From Porphyromonadaceae bacterium UBA3327 (GTDB lineage Bacteria; Bacteroidota; Bacteroidia; Bacteroidales; Muribaculaceae), in NCBI GenBank assembly GCA_002361155.1, contig DERZ01000046.1:1-30582 (forward strand): a DNA stretch of 30,582 bases. Reading direction: 5' to 3'. Positions 8,047-15,680 of the stretch are shown one piece after another. How positions within the stretch are numbered: position 1 is the first letter of the stretch; every line of letters starts with the position of its first letter. A model generated the notes under the pieces. It saw nothing but the letters and a program-made list of their open reading frames with translations, made no database searches and had not been told where the DNA came from. Position numbers and translations under genes: made by a program.

Positions 8047-8969
8047 CTCTTGTCTGTTTTCTTTTCTTTATTTTCATTATCCCTCATCCTGCCGGACACC
8101 GGGTCGTAAAGACCTGCCCTGAGAGTCCCATTCTCCATCTCCTTACGCAGCAAAGCGTTGATAAGACTGTTCCTGTACTTCGACATCTCGGCATTAAGGA
8201 GTATACCTGATATCTTCCCACGCGCATACTCATAAGGCATCCGGGAGCCAGAACCGAGATATTCCGATATATGCAGGATATATGCAGAGCCTCCATAGGT
8301 GGTCTCGAAGTCGCGGGTATCGCTTACAAACGCATCGGCATCGAAGAACTTGTACGGAATCTGGTCGGCCACTCTGTTCCATTCCTGCCAGGTGTCCATG
8401 AAATACTCATATTGCGAAGCCTGTTTCAAACCATGCTTCTCTATGTTGTCGACTGCCTCGTCACCCGGAGAAGCCATCCACTTCCGGAGACGCGGAAGAT
8501 TCTCGTCGTTATCGGGGACCTTGAGGAACACTCCCTTTACCAGAGGCTGTTCCAGAATAAGTTCTTCCTTATGGGAATCGTAATATTTTCTTATCTCTCC
8601 CTCTCTGACTATATGCTCGCCGCTCTCCTCCATCTGACGCAGATAACTCGCGATGATGAGATTGTTGCGGTAATCGTTCACGAGACGCTCTATCCGGTCA
8701 ATGTCAGGGACATTCTTTACCGCCACTCCGTACAGCATAAGGTCGCGGATCCAGTTGTCCACAATCGCATGAAACATTTCCGTGCTGTCCTCAGGTGAAA
8801 TTCCGCTCGGAATATCTGCCAGCACTTCGCGCAAAGTCAGGGAGGAGTCGCCTACGGAGACAAGGATGTCATCATCCGTCTTCTCCGGGACTTCATTTCC
8901 GCCGCACGACGCACATAAGGATACGCCGGCCAGCACCGCCGATGTCAATATTGCTACATGTCCGCGCAT
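8043..8969 (-). CDS. SurA/PpiC-like lipoprotein without an obvious rotamase domain
   Basis: Predicted lipoprotein of 308 residues. The N-terminus has a hydrophobic stretch (VAILTSAVLAGVSL) followed by CASCGGNE, where the second cysteine is the likely lipidation site. The remaining sequence resembles the chaperone part of SurA-like proteins: a short strand region (ILVSVGDSSLTLREVL), a helical stretch and the phrase VREGEIRKYYDSHKEELI, a common lead into a PpiC domain. The expected parvulin core (HILL ... FADLA ... GGDLGW) is not visible, so it may be a chaperone that has lost isomerase activity. It is the first gene of the unit with the SurA-like, OstA-like and mutL genes and overlaps the next gene by 4 nt. 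A -7 box lies 8-15 nt upstream. Confidence 0.7.
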   Translation of the reverse strand: MRGHVAILTSAVLAGVSLCASCGGNEVPEKTDDDILVSVGDSSLTLREVLADIPSGISPEDSTEMFHAIVDNWIRDLMLYGVAVKNVPDIDRIERLVNDYRNNLIIASYLRQMEESGEHIVREGEIRKYYDSHKEELILEQPLVKGVFLKVPDNDENLPRLRKWMASPGDEAVDNIEKHGLKQASQYEYFMDTWQEWNRVADQIPYKFFDADAFVSDTRDFETTYGGSAYILHISEYLGSGSRMPYEYARGKISGILLNAEMSKYRNSLINALLRKEMENGTLRAGLYDPVSGRMRDNENKEKKTDKR

Positions 8970-8976
8970 TTCTCAG

Positions 8977-9008
8977 CAAATTTAACAATTTTTCCGCAGA
9001 TAAAAAAA
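8977..9008 (-). promoter_or_regulatory. Possible promoter of the lipoprotein-surA-OstA-mutL unit
   Basis: TAAATTTG at 8984-8977 matches the -7 consensus exactly; the -33 position at the usual 20-nt spacing is TTTT instead of TTTG (9008-9005). It sits just after the terminator of the upstream PPIase gene. The start codon is only 8 nt downstream, so the leader would be extremely short. Confidence 0.4.
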
Positions 9009-9020
9009 TATGTAGTTCAT

Positions 9021-9059
9021 GAAAAACAAAGGGGTGCCCGATTTCAAAACGGACACCCC
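9021..9059 (-). terminator. Intrinsic terminator of the two-domain PPIase gene
   Basis: On the minus strand GGGGTGTCCG (9059-9050) pairs with CGGGCACCCC (9040-9031), with one G-U pair, followed by TTTGTTTTTC. It lies 27 nt after the stop at 9086 and separates this gene from the downstream four-gene unit. Confidence 0.85.
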
Positions 9060-9085
9060 GGATATTATGCATTCCCTGCGTGGAA

Positions 9086-11014
9086 TCACTTCACTTTCCT
9101 AAGCACTTTGTCGTAGACTTTCACCGGATAACGGTTGCGCAATTCCTTCTCCCATTCCTCCTGGAACTGGTTCTGGTAATCGCTCGTGACGAGACCACGC
9201 ACATCACCCACCTCCTCGGGTTCCGTAATCACCCGCGGGTCAATCATGAAGTAAACTTCAAGATTGGCATTCTTGGGCGTTACCACGGGACCGCCGAACA
9301 CTATATTGTCGACCATCGGATTGCTTCCTTTTGCCACAAGCACCTTGTCGATTGCGACCTTGCGGGAGAATTCCTTTCGGATTGTATTCACAAGCGTGTC
9401 GCGGCCAAGTTCCGCAGCGCGGGCTTTTATCAGGTTGGCCACGGAATCATTCTGTGCCTGCACAAGATAACCTTTGGCGTGGGGCTCATTCCACTTGTAT
9501 TCGTCACGATGCTGCTCAAAATATCTCTGGAGGCCCTCGGTGTCCTTGGCGGCACGATCCCAGACCTTGCGGACACTCACCTCATAGAGAAGGCTTCCGT
9601 CGATGTACTCCTTGAGCAGATTCCTGTATTCAGGCACTTCCACAGCAAGGGCATCCTCTTCGGCCGATACGAGCCGGCCATTGTAGAACGCATCGAAATT
9701 GTCATCGAAGAGATCGAGAGCCTGGGCAGGATTCGTCTGGTTGATTTTGTCGATGGTACCGACAAATTCGGATACCGGCACCGATATCTTTCCGATTCGG
9801 AAAAGTTCATCGTTATAGAACTGCGCGGCGCGCGCATGTGCGAAAGATGTCGAGTCCATTCCGCTTCCCGACACAAGGGTACGGAGAGCCTGAAGCGATT
9901 TCTTGTTTATCTGCGCGTTGTGCTTTTTGGCAAGAGTCTCTGTCTGACGGTCGCGGATCATTTTGTAGCGGGGGTCCTGACGACTTGTCATCCGCGCCAG
10001 AAGCTGAGGCTTCATTTCGCTCTTGCCGGGCGCTGGACGATGTCCGATGCGCTTCACGATGTGCCATCCGAAATCGCTCTCGAAGGGGGTACTGATCGCT
10101 CCGTCGGAAATAGCGAACGCCGTGGAATCAAACGGTTCCACCATCTCTCCGGCGCCAAACCAGGGGAGCATGCCTCCCTGACGCGCCGATCCGCGGTCAT
10201 CGCTGAGGCGGGTGGCCATTTCGGTGAAATTCATCGGGAACGACTTGAGCACTTCGTAGATACTGTCAATCTGCTGTTTGGCGGCAGCCTTCTCCGCATC
10301 GGTCTTTCCTTTGGTAATCTTCAGGATATGTGCGGCCTGTACCTTTCCACGCGCGGGACGACGCTTTCCACCCTTAAGTATGTGATAGCCCACCGGACTC
10401 TCCACCACTTCGGAAACCTCTCCTTCGGAAAGAGAGAAAGCCGCCTCCTCGAAAGCGTAAGGATACTGATTGGCAAGGATATATCCCATCCTTCCCCCGC
10501 GGGCCGCGCTGTTGCGGTCCTGAGAGAGACGCTCGGCAAGATCCTCAAAGTTCCCTCCTGCCTTCAGCACACCATAGATCGAATCTATCCGGACACGGAT
10601 TGCGGGATTTTCCGAAAGGTCCCGACTCTTGAACAGCATGATATGGCGGGCCTCCACTTCCTCCTTCGAACGCTCGAAAGCCTCGTCGACAAGTTTGTTG
10701 AGGTAAACGGAATCTGCCAGATACGGGGCTGCCAGATCATGACGGTATTGCTCGGTCTCCTTGATGAAGGAAGATAGCGTGTCGATTCCCTCGGCCTTGG
10801 CATCGGCCACCTTCATCTTGTACAGCTTGAACATTTCCACATACTCGTCAAGATTCTGGGGATTGATCTGCTGCTGGCTGTTCTTGTGGTATAGATACTC
10901 GAATTCCGACTTCGGGACATCCACTCCATTCACTGTCATAATCACCGGATCCTTGGCGGCGAACATCAGTGCGGCTGCTCCCAGGCCGATTCCGGCCATA
11001 ACTGTCTTTTTCAT
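9086..11014 (-). CDS. Periplasmic PpiC-type peptidylprolyl isomerase with two parvulin domains
   Basis: Predicted secreted folding factor, 642 residues. It has an N-terminal signal peptide (KKTVMAGIGLGAAALMFAA, residues 2-20), a SurA/PpiD-like start (VIMTVNGVDVPKSEFEYLYH), and two clear parvulin domains: about 121-218 (EARHIMLF ... GGRMGYILANQYPYAFEEAA ... VGYHILKGG) and about 226-328 (QAAHILKITKG ... GGMLPWFGAGEMVEPFDSTA ... FGWHIVKRIG). The C-terminal 300 residues contain a less conserved chaperone-like part. No membrane anchor is seen beyond the signal peptide, unlike enterobacterial PpiD. It is separated from the next gene by a strong terminator, and from recQ by 152 nt in which I see no clear promoter. 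The closest functional guess is an outer membrane protein chaperone. Confidence 0.87.
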   Translation of the reverse strand: MKKTVMAGIGLGAAALMFAAKDPVIMTVNGVDVPKSEFEYLYHKNSQQQINPQNLDEYVEMFKLYKMKVADAKAEGIDTLSSFIKETEQYRHDLAAPYLADSVYLNKLVDEAFERSKEEVEARHIMLFKSRDLSENPAIRVRIDSIYGVLKAGGNFEDLAERLSQDRNSAARGGRMGYILANQYPYAFEEAAFSLSEGEVSEVVESPVGYHILKGGKRRPARGKVQAAHILKITKGKTDAEKAAAKQQIDSIYEVLKSFPMNFTEMATRLSDDRGSARQGGMLPWFGAGEMVEPFDSTAFAISDGAISTPFESDFGWHIVKRIGHRPAPGKSEMKPQLLARMTSRQDPRYKMIRDRQTETLAKKHNAQINKKSLQALRTLVSGSGMDSTSFAHARAAQFYNDELFRIGKISVPVSEFVGTIDKINQTNPAQALDLFDDNFDAFYNGRLVSAEEDALAVEVPEYRNLLKEYIDGSLLYEVSVRKVWDRAAKDTEGLQRYFEQHRDEYKWNEPHAKGYLVQAQNDSVANLIKARAAELGRDTLVNTIRKEFSRKVAIDKVLVAKGSNPMVDNIVFGGPVVTPKNANLEVYFMIDPRVITEPEEVGDVRGLVTSDYQNQFQEEWEKELRNRYPVKVYDKVLRKVK

Positions 11015-11166
11015 ATATCCGTGGATATTGTAAAATTTATATTCTTCTTAATCTAACGTATAGGAATTTGAAAAATTTTATTATTTCCCTAACAAAATAG
11101 ATCCATAGTCTGCATTAAACATAGCGTGGCGGGCGAGACATTTACCTGGAGGACGGACATCCGGAA

Positions 11167-13347
11167 TCAGTTGCCGATGTCGGAAATGAATTTCACTCTC
11201 ATCAGGCGAAGATCATCGTCATCGTATTCATCTCCAAGTTCGGCATAGATACTGTTCATGTCATCTTCCTCGATCCCCCTGATAACTTCCAGAATTTCCT
11301 CCTGTTGATCCTCATCGAGAATCTCGTCGATATAATAGTCTATGTCGATTTTTGTACCGGCCTCCACTATCGTATCCAGCTCGTCGATAAACTCTGAAAA
11401 GTCAAGGCCCAGACTTTCCGCTATTTCCTCAAGGTCGATATGCCGGTCAATAGCCTGTATTATCGCTATGCGCTTGTTGTTGCGTCCAGGCATTGTCTTG
11501 ACGGTGATGTCGGTCGGACGCACTATGTCATATTCCTCCACATATTTCCTGATTACCTCAAGAAATTTCGCCCCATGTTTCGCCGCCTTGCCGGCACCGA
11601 CACCAGGGATGGCGAGCAGTTCCTCGTTTGTTATCGGATATGTGGTAGCCATCGCCTCGAGCGAAGGATTGAGGAATACCACGTATGGAGGAAGATCAAG
11701 TTTTCTCGCCATGTCCCTCCTCAGGTCAAGAAGAATGGCATACAGCTGGCTGTCGGCCACACATGCAGACCCGCCGCGCGGTTGCGCCTCGAAATCCTTT
11801 TCGGCATAATCCACATCCTCCACAATCTCGAATTTACCGGGATTCAGCAGAAACTGCATCCCCTTGGCAGTAACTTTAAGAATACCGTAATTCTCAAGAT
11901 CTTTCGACATATACCCGGAAATCACACCCTGCCGCACCACCATGCCCACGATTTTTTCTTCGGCATTGCTGAGATAACCGAAAATCTCAACAAGGTCGTG
12001 GCCATTGTTTCTGATTTCATCGGTGGCCCTTCCTATAAGGATATTGACCACATATTCCTCACGATAGCTCTCCCCTATCTGCAACACGCAGTCGATTGCC
12101 GCGGAAAGCTCTTCCGAAGCCTCGATCCGCACCGAAGGGTTGAGACAGTTGTCGCAGTTGCCGCAATTGTCAGTATCGAACGATTCCCCGAAATAGTGCA
12201 TGAGGATTTTACGGCGGCATACGGAGGACTCGGCATAACTTGCGCATTCCATCAGCAGCTGGTGTCCTATTTCCTGCTCGGTAACCGGTTTGGTCTGAAT
12301 CAGCTTCTCAAGTTTGGAAAGGTCCTTTCTTGAATAAAACATTATGCAGTTCCCCTCTCCGCCGTCACGCCCGGCACGTCCGGTTTCCTGATAATAGCCT
12401 TCGAGACTTTTCGGGATGTCGTAATGGATCACGTAGCGGACATCGGGTTTGTCGATACCCATTCCGAAGGCGATTGTCGCCACGATCACGTCCACTTTCT
12501 CATGGAGAAATGCATCCTGATTGGCCGACCGCGTCAGGGCATCCATTCCTGCATGATACGGAAGAGCCTTGATATTGTTGATGGCAAGAATCTCGGCAAG
12601 CTGTTCCACTCTCCGTCGACTCAGACAATATATAATTCCAGACTGACCGGGATGGTTCTTCACATACCTGATAATGTCACGCTCCACATCTGCTGTCTTG
12701 GGGCGGACCTCATAGTAAAGATTCTTTCTGTTGAAACTTGATTTGAAAATATGCGCGTCAAGAATTCCAAGATTCTTCTGTATGTCATGCTGGACCTTTG
12801 GAGTGGCGGTGGCAGTGAGTGCGATAATAGGGAATTTACCTATCTCCGACATCATGGGGCGGATTTTCCTGTATTCCGGACGGAAATCATGGCCCCACTC
12901 CGAAATACAGTGAGCCTCGTCAATCGCAAAGAAAGAAATCTTCACTGAGCGGAGAAACTCGAGATTCTCCCATTTTGCAAGAGACTCCGGCGCCACATAA
13001 AGGAGCTTTGTGCGGCCGGACTTCACATCCTCCCTTACCAAATTGATCTCCTTCTTGCCGAGCGACGAGTTCATGAAATGCGCCACATGGTCCTCCTCTG
13101 AAAAATTGCGGAGGGCATCCACCTGATTTTTCATCAGGGCTATGAGCGGAGATATGATTATTGCAGTTCCCTCCGACATCAGGGCAGGCAACTGGTAACA
13201 GAGAGATTTGCCACCTCCCGTGGGCATAAGCACGAATACGTTACGGCCATCGAGAAGATTACGGATAATCTCGAGCTGGTTTCCCTTGAAAGTATCGAAA
13301 CCGAAATGATATTTCAGAGCTTCATGAATCAGCTTAGGATCTGTCAT
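11167..13347 (-). CDS. recQ: ATP-dependent DNA helicase RecQ
   Basis: 3'-5' superfamily 2 helicase acting in recombination and stalled-fork processing. The 726-residue protein has all family parts in order: Walker A MPTGGGKS (41-48), DEAH with the aromatic-rich loop (IDEAHCISEWGHDFRPEY), SALTATATP-type motif III, motif VI QETGRAGRDG, the RecQ zinc site (CASYAESSVCRRK ... CGNCDNC), a winged-helix domain and an HRDC domain (YAILLDLRRDMARKLDLPP ... LLAIPGVGAGKAAKHG). A C-terminal acidic extension follows (rich in D and E, from about 680). It lies downstream of clpX but has its own promoter beyond the clpX terminator, so it is probably a single-gene unit. Confidence 0.97.
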   Translation of the reverse strand: MTDPKLIHEALKYHFGFDTFKGNQLEIIRNLLDGRNVFVLMPTGGGKSLCYQLPALMSEGTAIIISPLIALMKNQVDALRNFSEEDHVAHFMNSSLGKKEINLVREDVKSGRTKLLYVAPESLAKWENLEFLRSVKISFFAIDEAHCISEWGHDFRPEYRKIRPMMSEIGKFPIIALTATATPKVQHDIQKNLGILDAHIFKSSFNRKNLYYEVRPKTADVERDIIRYVKNHPGQSGIIYCLSRRRVEQLAEILAINNIKALPYHAGMDALTRSANQDAFLHEKVDVIVATIAFGMGIDKPDVRYVIHYDIPKSLEGYYQETGRAGRDGGEGNCIMFYSRKDLSKLEKLIQTKPVTEQEIGHQLLMECASYAESSVCRRKILMHYFGESFDTDNCGNCDNCLNPSVRIEASEELSAAIDCVLQIGESYREEYVVNILIGRATDEIRNNGHDLVEIFGYLSNAEEKIVGMVVRQGVISGYMSKDLENYGILKVTAKGMQFLLNPGKFEIVEDVDYAEKDFEAQPRGGSACVADSQLYAILLDLRRDMARKLDLPPYVVFLNPSLEAMATTYPITNEELLAIPGVGAGKAAKHGAKFLEVIRKYVEEYDIVRPTDITVKTMPGRNNKRIAIIQAIDRHIDLEEIAESLGLDFSEFIDELDTIVEAGTKIDIDYYIDEILDEDQQEEILEVIRGIEEDDMNSIYAELGDEYDDDDLRLMRVKFISDIGN

Positions 13348-13412
13348 AGTTCATGAGGAATATAGATGAAGAGAGAGTCTGATCCGGAAGCGTTCCGCAA
13401 ATCATCTCCACA

Positions 13413-13444
13413 CAAAATTAAATCATTTTTTTGACAATTGCAAT
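13413..13444 (-). promoter_or_regulatory. Likely recQ promoter
   Basis: TAATTTTG (13420-13413) is an exact -7 box; exactly 20 nt upstream is ATTG (13444-13441), one mismatch from TTTG. The predicted transcript starts about 60 nt before the recQ ATG at 13347. Confidence 0.5.
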
Positions 13445-13478
13445 AGACATGTAAAAAAATGTTCAAAAACAACAGCAT

Positions 13479-13512
13479 AAAAAAAAGCGGCACACCCGCG
13501 AGGCATGCCGCT
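13479..13512 (-). terminator. Intrinsic terminator of the clpX transcript
   Basis: On the minus strand an 11-pair stem (13512-13502 with 13496-13486, two G-U pairs) is followed by eight T. The G-U pairs would be A-C mismatches in the opposite direction, so it is directional for clpX. It separates clpX from recQ. Confidence 0.9.
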
Positions 13513-13566
13513 CATATCATATACATACAGGACCTGTATATACAAGCCCCCGGACTATACGTCCTG

Positions 13567-14799
13567 TCATTTTATCTCCATCTTTCCGAAATGGGCTTTC
13601 TCAAGTTGCGAATTCACGAAGTCACCGGTTACGATGAACGATTTATCTCCGGAGGAGGGCACTTCAAACATCGGATCGACCATCACGGTCTCCACAATCG
13701 AACGGAGTCCGCGGGCTCCGAGCTTATACTCGATCGCCTTATCCACGACAGCGTCGAGAGCCGAATCTTCGAATACCAGTTCCACCCCATCGGTCTCGAA
13801 CAATTTTTTATACTGACGGGTGATGGCATTTTTCGGTTCGGTCAGGATTCTGCGCAGTGCGTCGCGGTCAAGAGGCTCGAGACTGGTGAGGACCGGCAGA
13901 CGCCCTATGATCTCGGGAATCAGTCCGAAACTCTTGAGGTCGCCGGGCATCACAAAACGCATCAGATTCTCACGCTGCTGCTTGCGGCTTTTTTCATCAT
14001 GGCCGTATCCCACCACATGTGTGTTGAGCCTGGCGGCAATCTTACGCTCTATACCGTCGAAAGCACCCCCGCAGATAAAGAGGATATTCTTTGTGTCCAC
14101 CGGAATCATTTTCTGCTCCGGATGTTTCCGTCCGCCGTTTGGCGGAACGAGCACCACACTGCCTTCGAGGAGTTTGAGAAGCCCCTGCTGCACCCCTTCG
14201 CCACTGACATCGCGGGTGATTGAAGGATTGTCACCCTTACGCGCAATCTTGTCGATCTCGTCGATAAACACGATTCCGCGCTCCGCGCGTTCCACATCGT
14301 AGTCGCAGGCCTGCAGAAGCCTTGTCAGCAATGACTCGATATCCTCGCCCACATATCCGGCTTCGGTCAGCACAGTGGCATCCACTATGGTGAATGGAAC
14401 ATCCAGAAGCCTCGCGATGGATTTTGCCAGCAGTGTCTTGCCAGTGCCGGTAGGCCCTACAAGCACCACATTCGACTTCTCGATGTCGATATCGTCATCA
14501 CCTTTCTGATTGATGCGCTTGTAATGGTTGTAGACGGCCACGGAAAGATACTTCTTGGCCTCTTCCTGACCGATGACATACTGGTCAAGAAACTCCTTTA
14601 TCTCCCTGGGCTTCGGAATCGACCCGCCGTCCTTCTTCTTTGTGTCCTTCTTCTCCTGGCTGAGCTGGGTGTCACGGACTGTGTCGATATACGATATGCA
14701 GTCGGTGCACAGGTTGAGACTGTCAAAAACGGAAATAACCTTCAGATCTTTCCCTTCCGGACGGCCGCACATGGCGCAAACCCTGTTTGTCTTTTTCAT
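13567..14799 (-). CDS. clpX: ATP-dependent protease ATP-binding subunit ClpX
   Basis: AAA+ unfoldase that feeds substrates to ClpP. The 410-residue product has the N-terminal zinc-binding domain with C8, C11, C31 and C34, Walker A GPTGTGKT (115-122), the GYVG pore loop (148-151), Walker B IVFIDE (176-181), arginine-finger region IPEIIGRLPV and sensor 2 GARGLR (361-366). The ClpP-docking loop, IGF in Escherichia coli, reads VGYGH here (263-267). The gene starts 9 nt after the clpP stop, so the two are translated from one message, and a strong terminator follows. Confidence 0.97.
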   Translation of the reverse strand: MKKTNRVCAMCGRPEGKDLKVISVFDSLNLCTDCISYIDTVRDTQLSQEKKDTKKKDGGSIPKPREIKEFLDQYVIGQEEAKKYLSVAVYNHYKRINQKGDDDIDIEKSNVVLVGPTGTGKTLLAKSIARLLDVPFTIVDATVLTEAGYVGEDIESLLTRLLQACDYDVERAERGIVFIDEIDKIARKGDNPSITRDVSGEGVQQGLLKLLEGSVVLVPPNGGRKHPEQKMIPVDTKNILFICGGAFDGIERKIAARLNTHVVGYGHDEKSRKQQRENLMRFVMPGDLKSFGLIPEIIGRLPVLTSLEPLDRDALRRILTEPKNAITRQYKKLFETDGVELVFEDSALDAVVDKAIEYKLGARGLRSIVETVMVDPMFEVPSSGDKSFIVTGDFVNSQLEKAHFGKMEIK

Positions 14800-14808
14800 T
14801 TCAGACTG

Positions 14809-15516
14809 TTATTTCTTCGTGGGATTGACAAGAACCTTATCGATCATACCATATTCCTGCGCCTCGGAAGCTATCATCCAGTAGTCGCGGTCGGAATCCG
14901 CCTCGACTTTCTCGAAGGTCTGTCCCGAATGGGTGGATATGATTTTGTAGAGTTCCTCCTTGAGTTTGAGGATTTCCCTTGCGGTAATCTCTATGTCGGA
15001 GGCCTGTCCCTGAATTCCGCCCATGGGCTGATGGATCATCACTCTGGAATGCGGAAGTGCAAAACGCTTGCCACGCTCTCCGGCCACAAGAAGCACCGCC
15101 GCCATCGATGCCGCCATTCCCGTGCAGATTGTGGAGACATCGCTGCTGATGTACTGCATCGTGTCGTAGATGCCGAGTCCGGCATACACCGAGCCTCCGG
15201 GAGAGTTGATGTAAAGAGAAATATCCTTTTCGGGATCCACCGAGTCGAGATAGAGGAGCTGTGCCTGGATGATATTGGCACTCTGGTCGGATACCTGTGT
15301 GCCCAGAAAGATAATCCGGTCCATCATAAGGCGCGAGAACACGTCCATCTGGGTCACATTGAGCTGACGCTCCTCCAGGATGTACGGATTCATATAGTCG
15401 GAAGTAGGAGTGAAGACTCCACAGGCGCTCTTCTCCAGCATCCTGCCGTAGGAGTCAAGGGTGTTGGAGCTCATGCCGAGATGATTCACGGCATAGTTCT
15501 TGAAATCGTTATGCAT
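14809..15516 (-). CDS. clpP: ATP-dependent Clp protease proteolytic subunit
   Basis: Serine peptidase that forms the degradation chamber of ClpXP. The 235-residue product carries the catalytic triad S137 (GMAAS), H162 (VMIHQP) and D211 (DRDYW), each offset by exactly 40 from the E. coli mature numbering, so the N-terminal extension is about 40 residues longer than that protein and may include a propeptide. Residues [10 protein letters not shown] and the [12 protein letters not shown] region are typical. It is followed by clpX after 9 nt and preceded by tig with a 164-nt gap that holds a strong hairpin. I see only a weak -7-like box (AATATTTG, 15654-15647) for a separate clpP promoter. Confidence 0.97.
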   Translation of the reverse strand: MHNDFKNYAVNHLGMSSNTLDSYGRMLEKSACGVFTPTSDYMNPYILEERQLNVTQMDVFSRLMMDRIIFLGTQVSDQSANIIQAQLLYLDSVDPEKDISLYINSPGGSVYAGLGIYDTMQYISSDVSTICTGMAASMAAVLLVAGERGKRFALPHSRVMIHQPMGGIQGQASDIEITAREILKLKEELYKIISTHSGQTFEKVEADSDRDYWMIASEAQEYGMIDKVLVNPTKK

Positions 15517-15558
15517 ATCTAAGAGTTATATTGTCTCAGGCTGCGGAAGCCGTGCCCG

Positions 15559-15592
15559 AAAAACGGTTCAACTTATAAAAACGGTTCAACTT
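15559..15592. repeat. 16-bp direct repeat of a terminator arm, 18-bp period
   Basis: AAAAACGGTTCAACTT occurs at 15559-15574 and 15577-15592. The second copy overlaps the 5' arm (plus strand) of the neighbouring 18-bp hairpin. On the minus strand each copy reads as a hairpin arm followed by a five-T run, as if the end of the terminator had been duplicated. Confidence 0.85.
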
Positions 15593-15635
15593 CACGGATT
15601 CCTCCACTATGCAGAATGGAATCCGTGAAGTTGAA
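15585..15635 (-). terminator. Perfect 18-bp hairpin between tig and clpP
   Basis: 18-bp perfect inverted repeat (15585-15602 with 15618-15635) with a 15-nt loop. On the minus strand it is followed after CCG by TTTTT, then by a second copy of the arm plus TTTTT. It lies 46 nt after the tig stop and 69 nt before the clpP start, so it is read as an intrinsic terminator or attenuator of tig transcription. Confidence 0.65.
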
Positions 15636-15680
15636 TATCTGACACACAAATATTGTGCCAATTGTCGGTCAGCAGTCAAT

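Noticed and set aside
9080..10777. A 565-codon open frame on the plus strand opposite the two-domain PPIase gene
   Set aside because: The minus-strand frame encodes a complete PPIase with signal peptide and two parvulin domains; the plus-strand translation is rich in His, Arg and Leu with no recognisable domain, as expected for a shadow in a GC-biased gene.
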